In this document: piece after piece, positions 9,398 to 17,489 of the stretch
How the letters are laid out: every line of letters starts with the position of its first letter
Numbering within the stretch: position 1 is the first letter of the stretch
The notes under the pieces: generated by a model
Databases searched by the model: none
Seen by the model: only the letters and a program-made list of their open reading frames with translations
What the model was told of the DNA's origin: nothing
DNA from: Mycobacterium sp. SM1
Lineage (GTDB): Bacteria > Actinomycetota > Actinomycetes > Mycobacteriales > Mycobacteriaceae
Direction: 5' to 3'
Assembly: GCF_018361265.1 (NCBI RefSeq)
Contig: NZ_JAFLNH010000004.1
Coordinates: 434,001 to 498,000, forward strand
DNA length: 64,000 nt
Program-made: the position numbers and the translations under genes

Positions 9398-9422
9398 GCG
9401 GGGATCTCTCAGTGATCCCCGC
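9398..9422. terminator. hairpin over the qcrB stop codon
   Basis: A perfect 9-bp stem (GCGGGGATC 9398-9406, GATCCCCGC 9414-9422) with a 7-base loop contains the qcrB stop codon. It lies between convergent transcription units and could act as a two-way, T-tract-less terminator. Function is inferred. Confidence 0.4.
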
Positions 9423-11082
9423 GCTCGCCGCCCGTGGTATCGGTGACGGTTTCCTGGCGCTCGCGCAGCGCGGTCAGGGCCCGCTGCTCGGCGGCGTGCG
9501 CCGCATCACGCAGGGCGGCGTCTTCAGACGCCGGGTCGGCGAACAGGAAGCTGCCGTGGCCGGGCGACCCGGCCAAGCCGAGCTTGTTCATCCGCTTGGG
9601 TACCGGCGCACCCTGGTACTCCAGGGGTATCGGATGGCCGTGCTCATCGACCGGACCGAGCGGCTGATGCAACTCGATGTAGGCACCCTGCGGCAGCCGT
9701 TTGATGATGCCCGTCTCGATGCCGTGCTCGAGGACCTCCCGGTCGCTGCGCTGCAACCCGATACACCACCGATAGGCGACGAAGTAGACGATCGGCGGGA
9801 GCACCACCATGCCGATACGGCCGATCCAGGTGGTCGCGTTGAGCGAGATGTGGAACTTGAATGCGATGATGTCGTTCATCGCACTCAGCGTGAGCACCAT
9901 ATAGAAGGCGATCGCCATGGCGCCGAGCGCCGTGCGCACCGGGACGTCTCGGGGTCGCTGCAGCAGGTTGTGATGCGCGTAATCGCCGCTGAAACGCTTC
10001 TCCAGGAACGGGTAGACGATCAGCAGCACGAAGACCAAGGTCATGATCACCACCACCCAGACCGGCGCCGGGATGGTGTGATGCCCCAGGTAGAGCTCCC
10101 AGGCCGGCCAGATACGGGCCAGGCCCTCGGTCCACATCATGTAGAAGTCGGGCTGGGAGCCGGCCGAGACATGGGATGGCTTGTAGGGCCCCAGGTTCCA
10201 GATCGGGTTGATCTGCAGCAGACCACCCATCAAGCCGAGAATCCCGGTGGTCAGCGCGAAAAAGGCGCCGGACTTAAGAGCGAACACCGGCATTACCCGC
10301 ACGCCGACGACGTTGTGCTCGGTGCGGCTCGGGCCGGGGAACTGCGTGTGCTTCTGAAACCACACCAACGCTAGATGTATCGCGATGAGCGCCAGGATGA
10401 TTCCCGGCAGCAAGAGAATGTGCAGCGAATACATGCGGGGCACAATGTAGCCCGCCGCGTTGCAGTTGTCGCCCACACCGCCGCAGGGGAAATCGCCCCC
10501 GAACAGCGCCCAGTGCAACCACGTGCCGATCACCGGAACTCCCAATGTGATCGACGACGCCGCCGCGCGCAGCCCGATACCCGACAACAAATCGTCGGGC
10601 AGCGAGTAGCCGAAATAGCCCTCGAACATCGCCAGGATCAGCAGCAGGGAGCCGATGATCCAGTTGGTCTCGCGGGGCCGGCGGAACGCGCCGGTGAAGA
10701 AGATCCGCGCCAGGTGCACCATGATCGCGGCCGCGAACATCAGCGCCGCCCAGTGGTGGACCTGCCGCACGAACAAGCCGCCACGCACCTCGAAGCTGAT
10801 GTCGAGCGTTGACGCGTAGGCTTTTGACATCTCCACGCCGCGCAGGGGTTGATAGACACCGTTGTAGGTGACCTCGCCCATGGACGGATTGAAGAACAGC
10901 GTCAAATAGACGCCGGTGATCAGCAGCACGACAAAGCTGTACAGGGCGATCTCGCCGAGCAAAAACGACCAATGGGTCGGGAAGACCTTGTTGAGCTGGC
11001 GGCGCAGCGCCGCCGCCGGGTGATAGCGGACGTCGATGTCGTCTGCTTGGCGGGCCAGGATGTCGCCGATTTTCGGGCTCAT
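9409..11082 (-). CDS. qcrB: cytochrome bc1 complex cytochrome b subunit
   Basis: Membrane cytochrome b of the bcc-aa3 supercomplex, which oxidises menaquinol and passes electrons to QcrA/QcrC. The 557-residue reading (MSPKIGDILARQADD...) is close to the M. tuberculosis QcrB length. It contains the N-terminal helix block with KVFPTHWSFLLGE, the b-heme helices (QVHHWAALMF; PRMYSLHILLLPG), and a long C-terminal tail. The start at 11082 overlaps the qcrA stop (ATGA). The longer in-frame ORF extending upstream is only the qcrA shadow. It is the last gene of a ctaE-qcrC-qcrA-qcrB unit. QcrB is the known target of imidazopyridine inhibitors (family knowledge). Confidence 0.97.
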   Translation of the reverse strand: MSPKIGDILARQADDIDVRYHPAAALRRQLNKVFPTHWSFLLGEIALYSFVVLLITGVYLTLFFNPSMGEVTYNGVYQPLRGVEMSKAYASTLDISFEVRGGLFVRQVHHWAALMFAAAIMVHLARIFFTGAFRRPRETNWIIGSLLLILAMFEGYFGYSLPDDLLSGIGLRAAASSITLGVPVIGTWLHWALFGGDFPCGGVGDNCNAAGYIVPRMYSLHILLLPGIILALIAIHLALVWFQKHTQFPGPSRTEHNVVGVRVMPVFALKSGAFFALTTGILGLMGGLLQINPIWNLGPYKPSHVSAGSQPDFYMMWTEGLARIWPAWELYLGHHTIPAPVWVVVIMTLVFVLLIVYPFLEKRFSGDYAHHNLLQRPRDVPVRTALGAMAIAFYMVLTLSAMNDIIAFKFHISLNATTWIGRIGMVVLPPIVYFVAYRWCIGLQRSDREVLEHGIETGIIKRLPQGAYIELHQPLGPVDEHGHPIPLEYQGAPVPKRMNKLGLAGSPGHGSFLFADPASEDAALRDAAHAAEQRALTALRERQETVTDTTGGERGDH

Positions 11083-12275
11083 GAGGTGCGCTCCCAGAAT
11101 GCTGGCCCGACGGCCTCGACGAAGTCGCCGTTGGCGACCAGATAGCCATCGGTGTCGATGGTGATGGGCAGCTGCGCCAACGCGCGCGCGGCCGGGCCGA
11201 ATATCGGTTTGGCGTACTGCAACGCGTCGAACTGCGATTGGTGGCAGGGGCAGAGGATGCGGTAGTCCTGCTGCTCGTACAGCGATGCCGGGCAACCCAA
11301 ATGCGAGCAGACCTTGGTGAAGGCGAACAGGTCGCCGAAGTTGAAGCTTTCTTGGCCTTTGCGTTTGACCACCCGGGACATGTCACCCGGCCGGATGCGG
11401 ATGAGCATCACCGGGTTGCGCACGCCCATCATGATCTCCGAGAGCTTTTCCCGTGATTCTGGTGTGGTGCCGTCGCCGTCGGACTCCCGCCACGGAAACA
11501 CCGTCTCCATCCCGCCCGGGTCGATGTCCTGCGGGCGCATCTTGATAAACGGCGCCCCGGCATGCTCTCCGGTGGCCCGGGCCAGGTAGATGGTCTCGCC
11601 GGGGTATCGCGGGGTCCAGCCCGAGGTCCACAGCACGGCCTCCTTTCCCCACGCGGTGGGGACGACCGGTTTCCAGGGGTTTTTGATCAGACCGCCGAGG
11701 AACGCCACCAGGGTGCCCAGGCCGAACGTTCCCAGCCCGACGCCCAAGGACATCCCGATTAGTTTGCGGCGCCGGATGGTGGAGCTTTCGAAGGCGTCCG
11801 TCAGGTTGGCGGCCACCGTTTTGCGGTGAATCTGCGGAGAGCCGCCACCGGCGCCGTCGTGGCGTTCCTGGATCGAGATCTCGGCCGGGATGAACTTTTT
11901 CTGGAACAGCACCGCGCCCACGGCGATCGAGAGGATGGAAAGCCCGAAGGTCAGCCCGTACAGCGGAGTGGTGAGCGAATAGAGGAGACTGCCGGGCGCC
12001 TGCTTGGGCTTGTATTCCCAGGGCCAGAAAAGGAAGACCGCCAGCAGCGCCAGCCCGAAGAACCCCCCCAACAACAGCCAGAGCGCCACCTGGCGTTCGG
12101 CCCGTTTCTCGGCTCTGGTGCCCGCGACCGGCCAGCGCGGCTCTTTGTAGACCGTGTCCACGCCGTCGAGCCGCCCGCCCAGCGCGACCAGTTCCTCGCG
12201 CGACATCGCGGCCAGCGCCGCCTCGTCGGGCTGGCCCGGAATCTCAGTGCCGGTGAGGTCGTTGGTGTCGGTCAC
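11079..12275 (-). CDS. qcrA: Rieske iron-sulphur subunit of cytochrome bc1
   Basis: About 398 residues from GTG 12275; an alternative GTG at 12293 adds six residues. It has three membrane segments in the N-terminal half (ALWLLLGGFFGLALLAVFLF; PLYGLTFGLSILSIAVGAV; GLGTFGLGTLVAFLGGLI), as is typical for actinobacterial QcrA, and a C-terminal Rieske domain with the cluster ligands in CSHLGC and CPCHQSQFD. The chosen start overlaps the qcrC stop (GTGA), matching the tight coupling across the operon. It transfers electrons from quinol at QcrB to the di-heme QcrC. Confidence 0.96.
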   Translation of the reverse strand: MTDTNDLTGTEIPGQPDEAALAAMSREELVALGGRLDGVDTVYKEPRWPVAGTRAEKRAERQVALWLLLGGFFGLALLAVFLFWPWEYKPKQAPGSLLYSLTTPLYGLTFGLSILSIAVGAVLFQKKFIPAEISIQERHDGAGGGSPQIHRKTVAANLTDAFESSTIRRRKLIGMSLGVGLGTFGLGTLVAFLGGLIKNPWKPVVPTAWGKEAVLWTSGWTPRYPGETIYLARATGEHAGAPFIKMRPQDIDPGGMETVFPWRESDGDGTTPESREKLSEIMMGVRNPVMLIRIRPGDMSRVVKRKGQESFNFGDLFAFTKVCSHLGCPASLYEQQDYRILCPCHQSQFDALQYAKPIFGPAARALAQLPITIDTDGYLVANGDFVEAVGPAFWERTS

Positions 12276-13096
12276 GCTCGCGCCCCAATCCACAGCGCTG
12301 CGCCGATGACGGCGACCATGCCGATGATCCAGATCGCCATGCCCTCGGGTGCCGGCCCGAATCCGCCCAGGCCGTATCCGCCTGGGCTGCGTTCCTCGGC
12401 CACGGTTTTCACATAGGCGATGATGTCCTTCTTCGCGTCGAACGACAGCTGCCGGTCGGAGAACTTCGGCATGTTGCCCGGGCCGGTCCGCATCGCGGTG
12501 AGGATTTGCTGCTCATTGGCCGGCCCCAAATCGGGAGCATGCTTGCCTGACGACAGGGCGCCGCCTTTGCCGGTGAAGTTATGACATGAGGCGCAGTTGA
12601 GCCGGAACAGGTCGCCACCGCGGCCCAGGTCGTCGCCGCGAAGCGACCGCTGGGCGATGCTGCCGTCGGGGTTGCGCACCACGGTGGGACCACCACCATT
12701 GGCCTGCACGTAGGCACCCAGCGCGTCGATCTGCGCGGGGTCGAACACCGGCCTTTCCTGGCGTTCCGCCTGCGCCTCCCCGCGCCTGGCGGGCATCCGG
12801 CCGGTAGACACCTGGAAGTAGACCGCCGCCTCGCCAACGCCGATCAGACTCGGGCCGCGGTCGTGCACACCCTGCAGATTGGCACCGTGGCAGCTCACAC
12901 AGGACGTCTCGTACAGCTCCTTGCCGGTGCGCAACAGCGCCGAGGAGGACTCATCGGCGACGGCGACTTGGGGGCGGGGGGTCAGCACCGCGGCCAGCCC
13001 GCCGGTGAGGGCCAGCGCCACCAGCAGCAACAGTCCGGCCGACAGCCGGCGGCGAAGACGTCGCCGCGTCCGGGCGGCCAACCTCATTGTCTTCAA
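12272..13096 (-). CDS. qcrC: di-heme cytochrome c subunit of cytochrome bc1
   Basis: 274 residues. An Arg-rich N-terminus and hydrophobic anchor (residues about 18-38) lead to the extracytoplasmic domain with two heme-c motifs, CVSCH and CASCH. A C-terminal membrane helix (MAIWIIGMVAVIGAALWIGA) follows. Two c-type hemes in one subunit are the actinobacterial replacement for a soluble cytochrome c. The start is a TTG at 13096 with GGAG about eight bases upstream; ATG 13087 is the alternative. It lies 49 bases after ctaE and overlaps qcrA. Confidence 0.95.
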   Translation of the reverse strand: MKTMRLAARTRRRLRRRLSAGLLLLVALALTGGLAAVLTPRPQVAVADESSSALLRTGKELYETSCVSCHGANLQGVHDRGPSLIGVGEAAVYFQVSTGRMPARRGEAQAERQERPVFDPAQIDALGAYVQANGGGPTVVRNPDGSIAQRSLRGDDLGRGGDLFRLNCASCHNFTGKGGALSSGKHAPDLGPANEQQILTAMRTGPGNMPKFSDRQLSFDAKKDIIAYVKTVAEERSPGGYGLGGFGPAPEGMAIWIIGMVAVIGAALWIGARA

Positions 13097-13145
13097 GCGA
13101 ACGCTCCTGTCTGATCTGTCTGAACTGGCCCGTTCACTGGTCTGG

Positions 13146-13757
13146 TCATCGGATGAAGTAGATCGTGGTGAACAGCGCGATCCACACGATGTCGACGAAA
13201 TGCCAGTAGTACGACACGACGATCCCCGCGGTTGCCTGCGCGGGCGTGAACTTGCTCATCGCGGTGCGGGCCAGCAGGAAGACGAAGGCAACGAGGCCCC
13301 CGATGACGTGCAGCCCGTGAAAGCCGGTGGCCAAGTAGAACACGCTGCCGTAGGCGCTGGCCGGGATGGTGGTGCCGTGAGTGGTCAGGTGGTAGTACTC
13401 GTAGCCCTGACCCAGAACGAAAAACAGGCCCATCAGGAAGGTGATGACGTACCAGCGGCGCAGCCCGAACACGTCGCCGCGTTCGGCGGCGAACACCCCC
13501 ATCTGACAGGTGAACGACGAGGAGATCAGCACCAGGGTGACCGGCACCGCCTGGTAAAGGTTCAGATGGGTCGGCGGTGGCGGCCAGTTGCCGCCGGCCT
13601 CGGCGCGCGCCGTGAAATACATCGCGAACAAGCCGGCGAAGAACATCAGCTCGCTGGAAAGCCACACGATGGTGCCGACACTGACCATGTTGGGGCGGTT
13701 CAGCGAATGCACCCGCGACGTGATTGCTGTGCCTGAACTCCCCGCAGCGCTTGTCAC
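13146..13757 (-). CDS. ctaE: cytochrome c oxidase (aa3) subunit III
   Basis: 203 residues from GTG 13757, the length of M. tuberculosis CtaE. It has five or more membrane segments and the family motifs VSVGTIVWLSSELMFFAG, LGQGYEYYHL, YLATGFHGLHV and SYYWHFVDIVWIALF. It is the first gene of the ctaE-qcrCAB cluster and runs divergently from trpD, so the short spacer (13758-13868) must contain both promoters. The apparent much longer open frame to 14834 is antisense to trpD and is not real. Confidence 0.96.
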   Translation of the reverse strand: MTSAAGSSGTAITSRVHSLNRPNMVSVGTIVWLSSELMFFAGLFAMYFTARAEAGGNWPPPPTHLNLYQAVPVTLVLISSSFTCQMGVFAAERGDVFGLRRWYVITFLMGLFFVLGQGYEYYHLTTHGTTIPASAYGSVFYLATGFHGLHVIGGLVAFVFLLARTAMSKFTPAQATAGIVVSYYWHFVDIVWIALFTTIYFIR

Positions 13758-13868
13758 ATCCGCAAGTATGACGCTTTGTAGTTGTCGGTCTCCACCCGGG
13801 TGGGCAATTGGCGGGCCATCTCGAGCGCTTCCTTGGGGGGCGCCCGATCTTCGTGGGACTATCGACGG

Positions 13869-14966
13869 GTGGCTCTCTGGTCTCCGGCGGCGTCGCGGGG
13901 TGTTTCGCCTCGCCCGGCCGGGCCGGCCTCGTGGCCGCAGGTGCTGGCGCGGTTGACGGCGGCACAAGACCTGGAGCGCGGGCAGGCCGCCTGGGTCATG
14001 GACCAGGTCATGACCGGGGCCGCGACGCCGGCCCAGATCGCCGCTTTCGCGGTGGCGATCACGATGAAGGGTCCGACCGCGGCCGAGGTCACCGAGTTGG
14101 CCGACATCATGCTCAGCCGCTCGCGCCGGTTGCCGACCGACGTCATCGGCACCGACACCGTCGATGTCGTGGGTACCGGCGGTGACGGTGTCAGCACGGT
14201 CAACCTGTCCACCATGGCGGCGATCGTGGTGGCGGCGGCCGGTGTGCCGGTGGTCAAGCACGGCAACCGGGCGGCGTCGTCGTTGGCCGGGGGCGCCGAC
14301 ACCTTGGAGGCCCTCGGGGTGCGTATCGACCTGGGTCCCGACGAGGTCGCGCGCAGTGTGGCCGAAGTCGGGATCGGGTTTTGTTTGGCACCGACGTTTC
14401 ATCCGTTGTATCGGCACGCGTCGGCGGTGCGCCGCGAGGTTGGTGTGCCGACGGTGTTCAATCTCCTTGGGCCGCTGACGAATCCGGCCCAACCGCGGGC
14501 GGGGTTGGTCGGCTGCGCGTTCGCCGATCTGGGCGAGGTCATGGCCGGGGTGTTCGCCACCCGCCGCTCCAGCGTGTTGGTGGTGCACGGTGATGACGGC
14601 CTCGACGAGCTGACCACCACCACGACGAGCACGATCTGGCGGGTGCAAGCCGGCACCGTGGACAAGCTGACGTTCGATCCCGCCGGGTTCGGTTTCGCAC
14701 GGGCCGGGCTGGGGGACTTGCTGGGCGGTGACGCGGCACGCAACGCGGCAGTGGCGCGTTCGGTGCTGGCCGGTGCCAAAGGCCCGGTTCGTGACGCTGT
14801 CGTGCTCAATGCCGCGGGCGCGATCGTCGCTCACGCCGGGCTATCCGGGCGCGCCGAATGGCTGCCGGCGTGGGAGGACGGGCTCGCCCGGGCCACCGCT
14901 GCGATCGACAGCGGCGCGGCCGAACGGCTGCTCGCACGATGGGCGAGGTTTAGCCGCCAGGCTTGA
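13869..14966 (+). CDS. trpD: anthranilate phosphoribosyltransferase
   Basis: Second step of tryptophan synthesis: transfer of phosphoribose from PRPP to anthranilate. The 365 residues from GTG 13869 align by eye with the N-terminus of M. tuberculosis TrpD, which has a similar Ser/Gly/Pro-rich leader before SWPQ. Key motifs are DVVGTGGDGVSTVNLST (PRPP binding), KHGNRAASS, a Gly-rich GGADTLEALGV, and NLLGPLTNPA. Upstream TTG starts lie over the divergent promoter and are unlikely. The gene stands alone, separate from other trp genes. Confidence 0.95.
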   Translation: MALWSPAASRGVSPRPAGPASWPQVLARLTAAQDLERGQAAWVMDQVMTGAATPAQIAAFAVAITMKGPTAAEVTELADIMLSRSRRLPTDVIGTDTVDVVGTGGDGVSTVNLSTMAAIVVAAAGVPVVKHGNRAASSLAGGADTLEALGVRIDLGPDEVARSVAEVGIGFCLAPTFHPLYRHASAVRREVGVPTVFNLLGPLTNPAQPRAGLVGCAFADLGEVMAGVFATRRSSVLVVHGDDGLDELTTTTTSTIWRVQAGTVDKLTFDPAGFGFARAGLGDLLGGDAARNAAVARSVLAGAKGPVRDAVVLNAAGAIVAHAGLSGRAEWLPAWEDGLARATAAIDSGAAERLLARWARFSRQA

Positions 14967-15091
14967 GCCCCGGCTCGTCCGGCGACGAGGAGGCCCACGC
15001 GCCACCGCCGCCCGGCAGCTGTGTCGGTATCGGCGAATAGCCTGCGGGAAGCCGGACCACCGGAACGACAGCGCCAGCTAGGGCAAGCCAG

Positions 15092-15385
15092 ATGGGACAA
15101 ACAAACGCAGCAGGGGCAGCACCAGGGGCGTGGTCGGGCGGCACCGCGCCCGGTCTCGCCGGATCGGTGCGCATCGACTGCGATGACTGCGCGGCGCGCG
15201 GCCCGGGATGCCGGGACTGCGTCATCAGCGTGGTGCTTGGGGTACCGGAGTCCTTGCGGGAGGATGAACGCGCCGCGCTGGAGGTACTCGCCGATGCGGG
15301 ACTGGCTCCCAGGCTGCGTCTGGTGCCAATCCGTCGGAAGCAGCCCACAGCGCCGGCTGAACGCGATGGAGCGAAATCTTGCTGA
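15092..15385 (+). CDS. small Cys-rich conserved hypothetical protein
   Basis: 97 residues. A Gly/Ala-rich N-terminus is followed by a compact core with paired cysteines, RIDCDDCAARGPGCRDCVISVV, which could bind a metal, and then a helical tail (REDERAALEVLADAGL). It lies 103 bases upstream of the NlpC/P60 gene in the same direction. The conservation of the Cys core and the absence of a shadowing gene on the other strand support a real gene. Function is unknown. Confidence 0.65.
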   Translation: MGQTNAAGAAPGAWSGGTAPGLAGSVRIDCDDCAARGPGCRDCVISVVLGVPESLREDERAALEVLADAGLAPRLRLVPIRRKQPTAPAERDGAKSC

Positions 15386-15488
15386 TTTCTTAAAGTAAGG
15401 ATGTTGGCAATAGCTATACCATTTCGTAACCTATCTGAGACTTTATGCGGATTCGACGTTTCGTCGAGGGCTAAAAGGACACATCGCT
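15386..15488 (+). promoter_or_regulatory. AT-rich leader upstream of ripC
   Basis: A locally AT-rich spacer (TATACC at about 15415, several A/T runs) before the NlpC/P60 gene, with a purine-rich AAAAGGA near 15474-15480 as ribosome site. A promoter is likely. No riboswitch fold could be supported by eye. Confidence 0.35.
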
Positions 15489-16628
15489 TTGGGGTTGGGG
15501 CAGGGCCGCAGGCACCGGGTCGCGGATGTGATCACGAGCACGAGATCGGTCATTGGCGTGATCGTGGGCTGCATGGTCTTGTCGGGCGTTCTCGGTGCGC
15601 ATGCCCCCGCGGACCCGGCCGATGATGCCCTGGCGAAACTCAATGCGTTGTCCCGGCAAGCCGAACAGACCACCGAGGCGATGCACAGCGCCGAACTCGA
15701 TCTAGGCGAGAAGCTGGCTGCTCAGCACGCCGCCGAGAAGAAGCATGCCGAGGACCAGGCCGGGTTGGACGCCGCAAAGGCGCGGCTGGCAGCGTTCCAG
15801 TCCGCCGTGGACAGATTTGTTGCCGCGATGTACATGGGTGGGCGCACGGGCAGCGTGAACGCCATGCTGACCGCGGAGGGACCCCAGCAGCTGATCGGAA
15901 AGCTGGTCGTGCAGCGGGTGATAGCGACCCGGATGGCCGAGGAGATGGCCGGTTACCGGGCGGCTCGAGAGCAGGCCGCCAAAGCCGAGCGGGCCTCTGC
16001 CAAGTCCGCGGCCGACGCCAAGACTGCGGCCGAGCAGGCCGCGGCGGTGCGGGCGAACCTGCAGTCCAAGCAGAGCCGCCTGCAGGTGCAGATAGCGGCG
16101 GTCAAGTCGCAGTATCGCGCGCTGACGCCCGAGCAGCGCGCCGCGCTGGCCGATCCGGGTCCGGTGCCGGCCGGGCCCGCCGCCGTCGCGCCCCAGGGGG
16201 TACCTCCCGGCGAGCCCGCCGCGGGCGGTAGCCCGGACGCGACCCCACCCGACGCATCGCCGGCTGGCACCCCGGGCGGCAGTCAGGCCGCCATCGCCGT
16301 GCAAGCGGCCCTGACCCAAATTGGGGCGCCGTACGCCTGGGGCGGCGCGGCGCCCGGCGGTTTCGACTGCTCCGGTTTGGTGATGTGGGCATTCCAGCAG
16401 GCCGGTATCGCAGTGCCGCACTCCAGCCAGGCGCTGGCCCATGGTGGTCAGCCGGTCGCGCTGTCGGATCTGCAGCCCGGTGATGTGTTGACCTTCTACT
16501 CGGACGCGTCGCATGCCGGCATCTACATTGGGGACGGCTTGATGGTCCATTCCTCCACCTATGGCCAGCCGGTGCGGGTGGTGCCGATGACCTCGTCCGG
16601 TCCGGTCTACAACGCCCGCCGTTACTGA
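15489..16628 (+). CDS. ripC: NlpC/P60 peptidoglycan endopeptidase, RipC-type
   Basis: Secreted D,L-endopeptidase that cleaves peptidoglycan stem peptides during cell separation; FtsX-activated in its M. tuberculosis orthologue. 379 residues: an N-terminal hydrophobic signal (VIGVIVGCMVLSGVLGAHA), a long Ala/Lys/Gln-rich coiled coil (residues about 48-215), a Pro/Gly/Ala linker, and a C-terminal NlpC/P60 domain with catalytic Cys in FDCSGLVMWAF and His in SHAGIYIGDG. Alignment with the Rv2190c N-terminus favours the TTG at 15489, with AAAAGGA upstream; GTG 15528 is an alternative. The C-terminal domain is nearly identical to the known family, while the linker is variable. Confidence 0.92.
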   Translation: MGLGQGRRHRVADVITSTRSVIGVIVGCMVLSGVLGAHAPADPADDALAKLNALSRQAEQTTEAMHSAELDLGEKLAAQHAAEKKHAEDQAGLDAAKARLAAFQSAVDRFVAAMYMGGRTGSVNAMLTAEGPQQLIGKLVVQRVIATRMAEEMAGYRAAREQAAKAERASAKSAADAKTAAEQAAAVRANLQSKQSRLQVQIAAVKSQYRALTPEQRAALADPGPVPAGPAAVAPQGVPPGEPAAGGSPDATPPDASPAGTPGGSQAAIAVQAALTQIGAPYAWGGAAPGGFDCSGLVMWAFQQAGIAVPHSSQALAHGGQPVALSDLQPGDVLTFYSDASHAGIYIGDGLMVHSSTYGQPVRVVPMTSSGPVYNARRY

Positions 16629-16641
16629 CCTTCGTGCCCAC

Positions 16642-17478
16642 GTGTGCCGCTGGCCTGCGAAGCTGCTGGCATTCGCGCTGGTAGTCGCACTGGTCATCGC
16701 GCTGGCGGCCGTTCAGAGCCCACCACGCGGCAAAACCACGCGCCTGGCCGTCGCGAAGCCGGAATCATCGCTTGTCATCGCCGGGAGCACCGTGCGGTTA
16801 ACGAGTCTCGCCGGGCCGGCATCCGATCGCTTGCTGGTGCGGATTTCGGAGGAGCTCGGTCACGCGGCGGAGAATGTGCGGGCCTTCTGGGGGATCGACT
16901 GGCCGCGGGAGGTCGCGGTGGTCCTCGCCGCGTCGGAACCGCAGTTTCGTGCACAGGCCGGCGGGGGCACCGCACGGCAATGGTCGGACATCGCGGCGGT
17001 GACGGTCGCCGACCGGGTGGACCCGGGCCGGCGCCTGGCGTTCGGCCAACGAATCGTGCTCGCGCCCGGCGCGGCCGCCATGGATCGGACAGCGCTACGA
17101 ATAGTGTTGGCGCATGAGCTTTTTCACTATGTGACGCGAAGAGATACCGCGCTGGACGCGCCCCGTTGGCTGACCGAAGGCGTCGCCGATTATGTGGCCC
17201 GGCCGCTGGCGGCGGTGCCCGCGGCCACGACCCTGCCCACGACGCTGCCATCCGACGCGGACTTGGACGTGGCCGGGCCGCAGCGGTCGCTGGCCTACGA
17301 CCGGGCGTGGTTGTTCGCGCGCTTTGTCGCCGCGACCTACGGGATCGCCAGCTTGCGCGCGCTGTATCTGGCGGCGTGTGGCGTCGGTCATGCCGACCTG
17401 CCCGGCGCGCTGCACACCGTGCTCGGAACCGACTCGGCGGGCGCGGTTGCCGCCTGGCGGCGCTGGCTGGCCGGTTAG
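16642..17478 (+). CDS. membrane-anchored gluzincin-like (HExxH) protein
   Basis: 278 residues, equivalent in place to Rv2189c. One N-terminal membrane anchor (KLLAFALVVALVIALAAV), then a domain with HELFHYV and, 25-30 residues later, LTEGVADYVA. This is the HExxH...E pattern of a zinc-dependent metallopeptidase of the MA clan. It starts 14 bases after ripC and ends 12 bases before pimB, so an operon ripC-this-pimB is likely. Peptidase activity is inferred from the motif. A role in envelope maturation is suggested only by context. Confidence 0.8.
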   Translation: MCRWPAKLLAFALVVALVIALAAVQSPPRGKTTRLAVAKPESSLVIAGSTVRLTSLAGPASDRLLVRISEELGHAAENVRAFWGIDWPREVAVVLAASEPQFRAQAGGGTARQWSDIAAVTVADRVDPGRRLAFGQRIVLAPGAAAMDRTALRIVLAHELFHYVTRRDTALDAPRWLTEGVADYVARPLAAVPAATTLPTTLPSDADLDVAGPQRSLAYDRAWLFARFVAATYGIASLRALYLAACGVGHADLPGALHTVLGTDSAGAVAAWRRWLAG

Positions 17479-17489
17479 CCTGACGACCA

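Noticed and set aside
9346..10374. 342-residue plus-strand open frame opposite qcrB.
   Set aside because: Composition (Arg/His/Asp/Gly-rich) is that of an antisense shadow; qcrB is unmistakable on the other strand.
11083..11295. Upstream extension of qcrB to 628 residues.
   Set aside because: It reads through the qcrA Rieske domain in another frame; the ATGA overlap at 11079-11082 gives the natural start.
13758..14834. Long minus-strand open frame upstream of ctaE and antisense to trpD.
   Set aside because: It is the high-GC shadow of trpD. The ctaE start at GTG 13757 gives the correct family N-terminus and length.
15386..15488. Possible c-di-AMP or other riboswitch before the NlpC/P60 gene.
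   Set aside because: Known for some resuscitation and cell-wall hydrolase genes, but the leader is only about 100 bases and no conserved core could be recognised.
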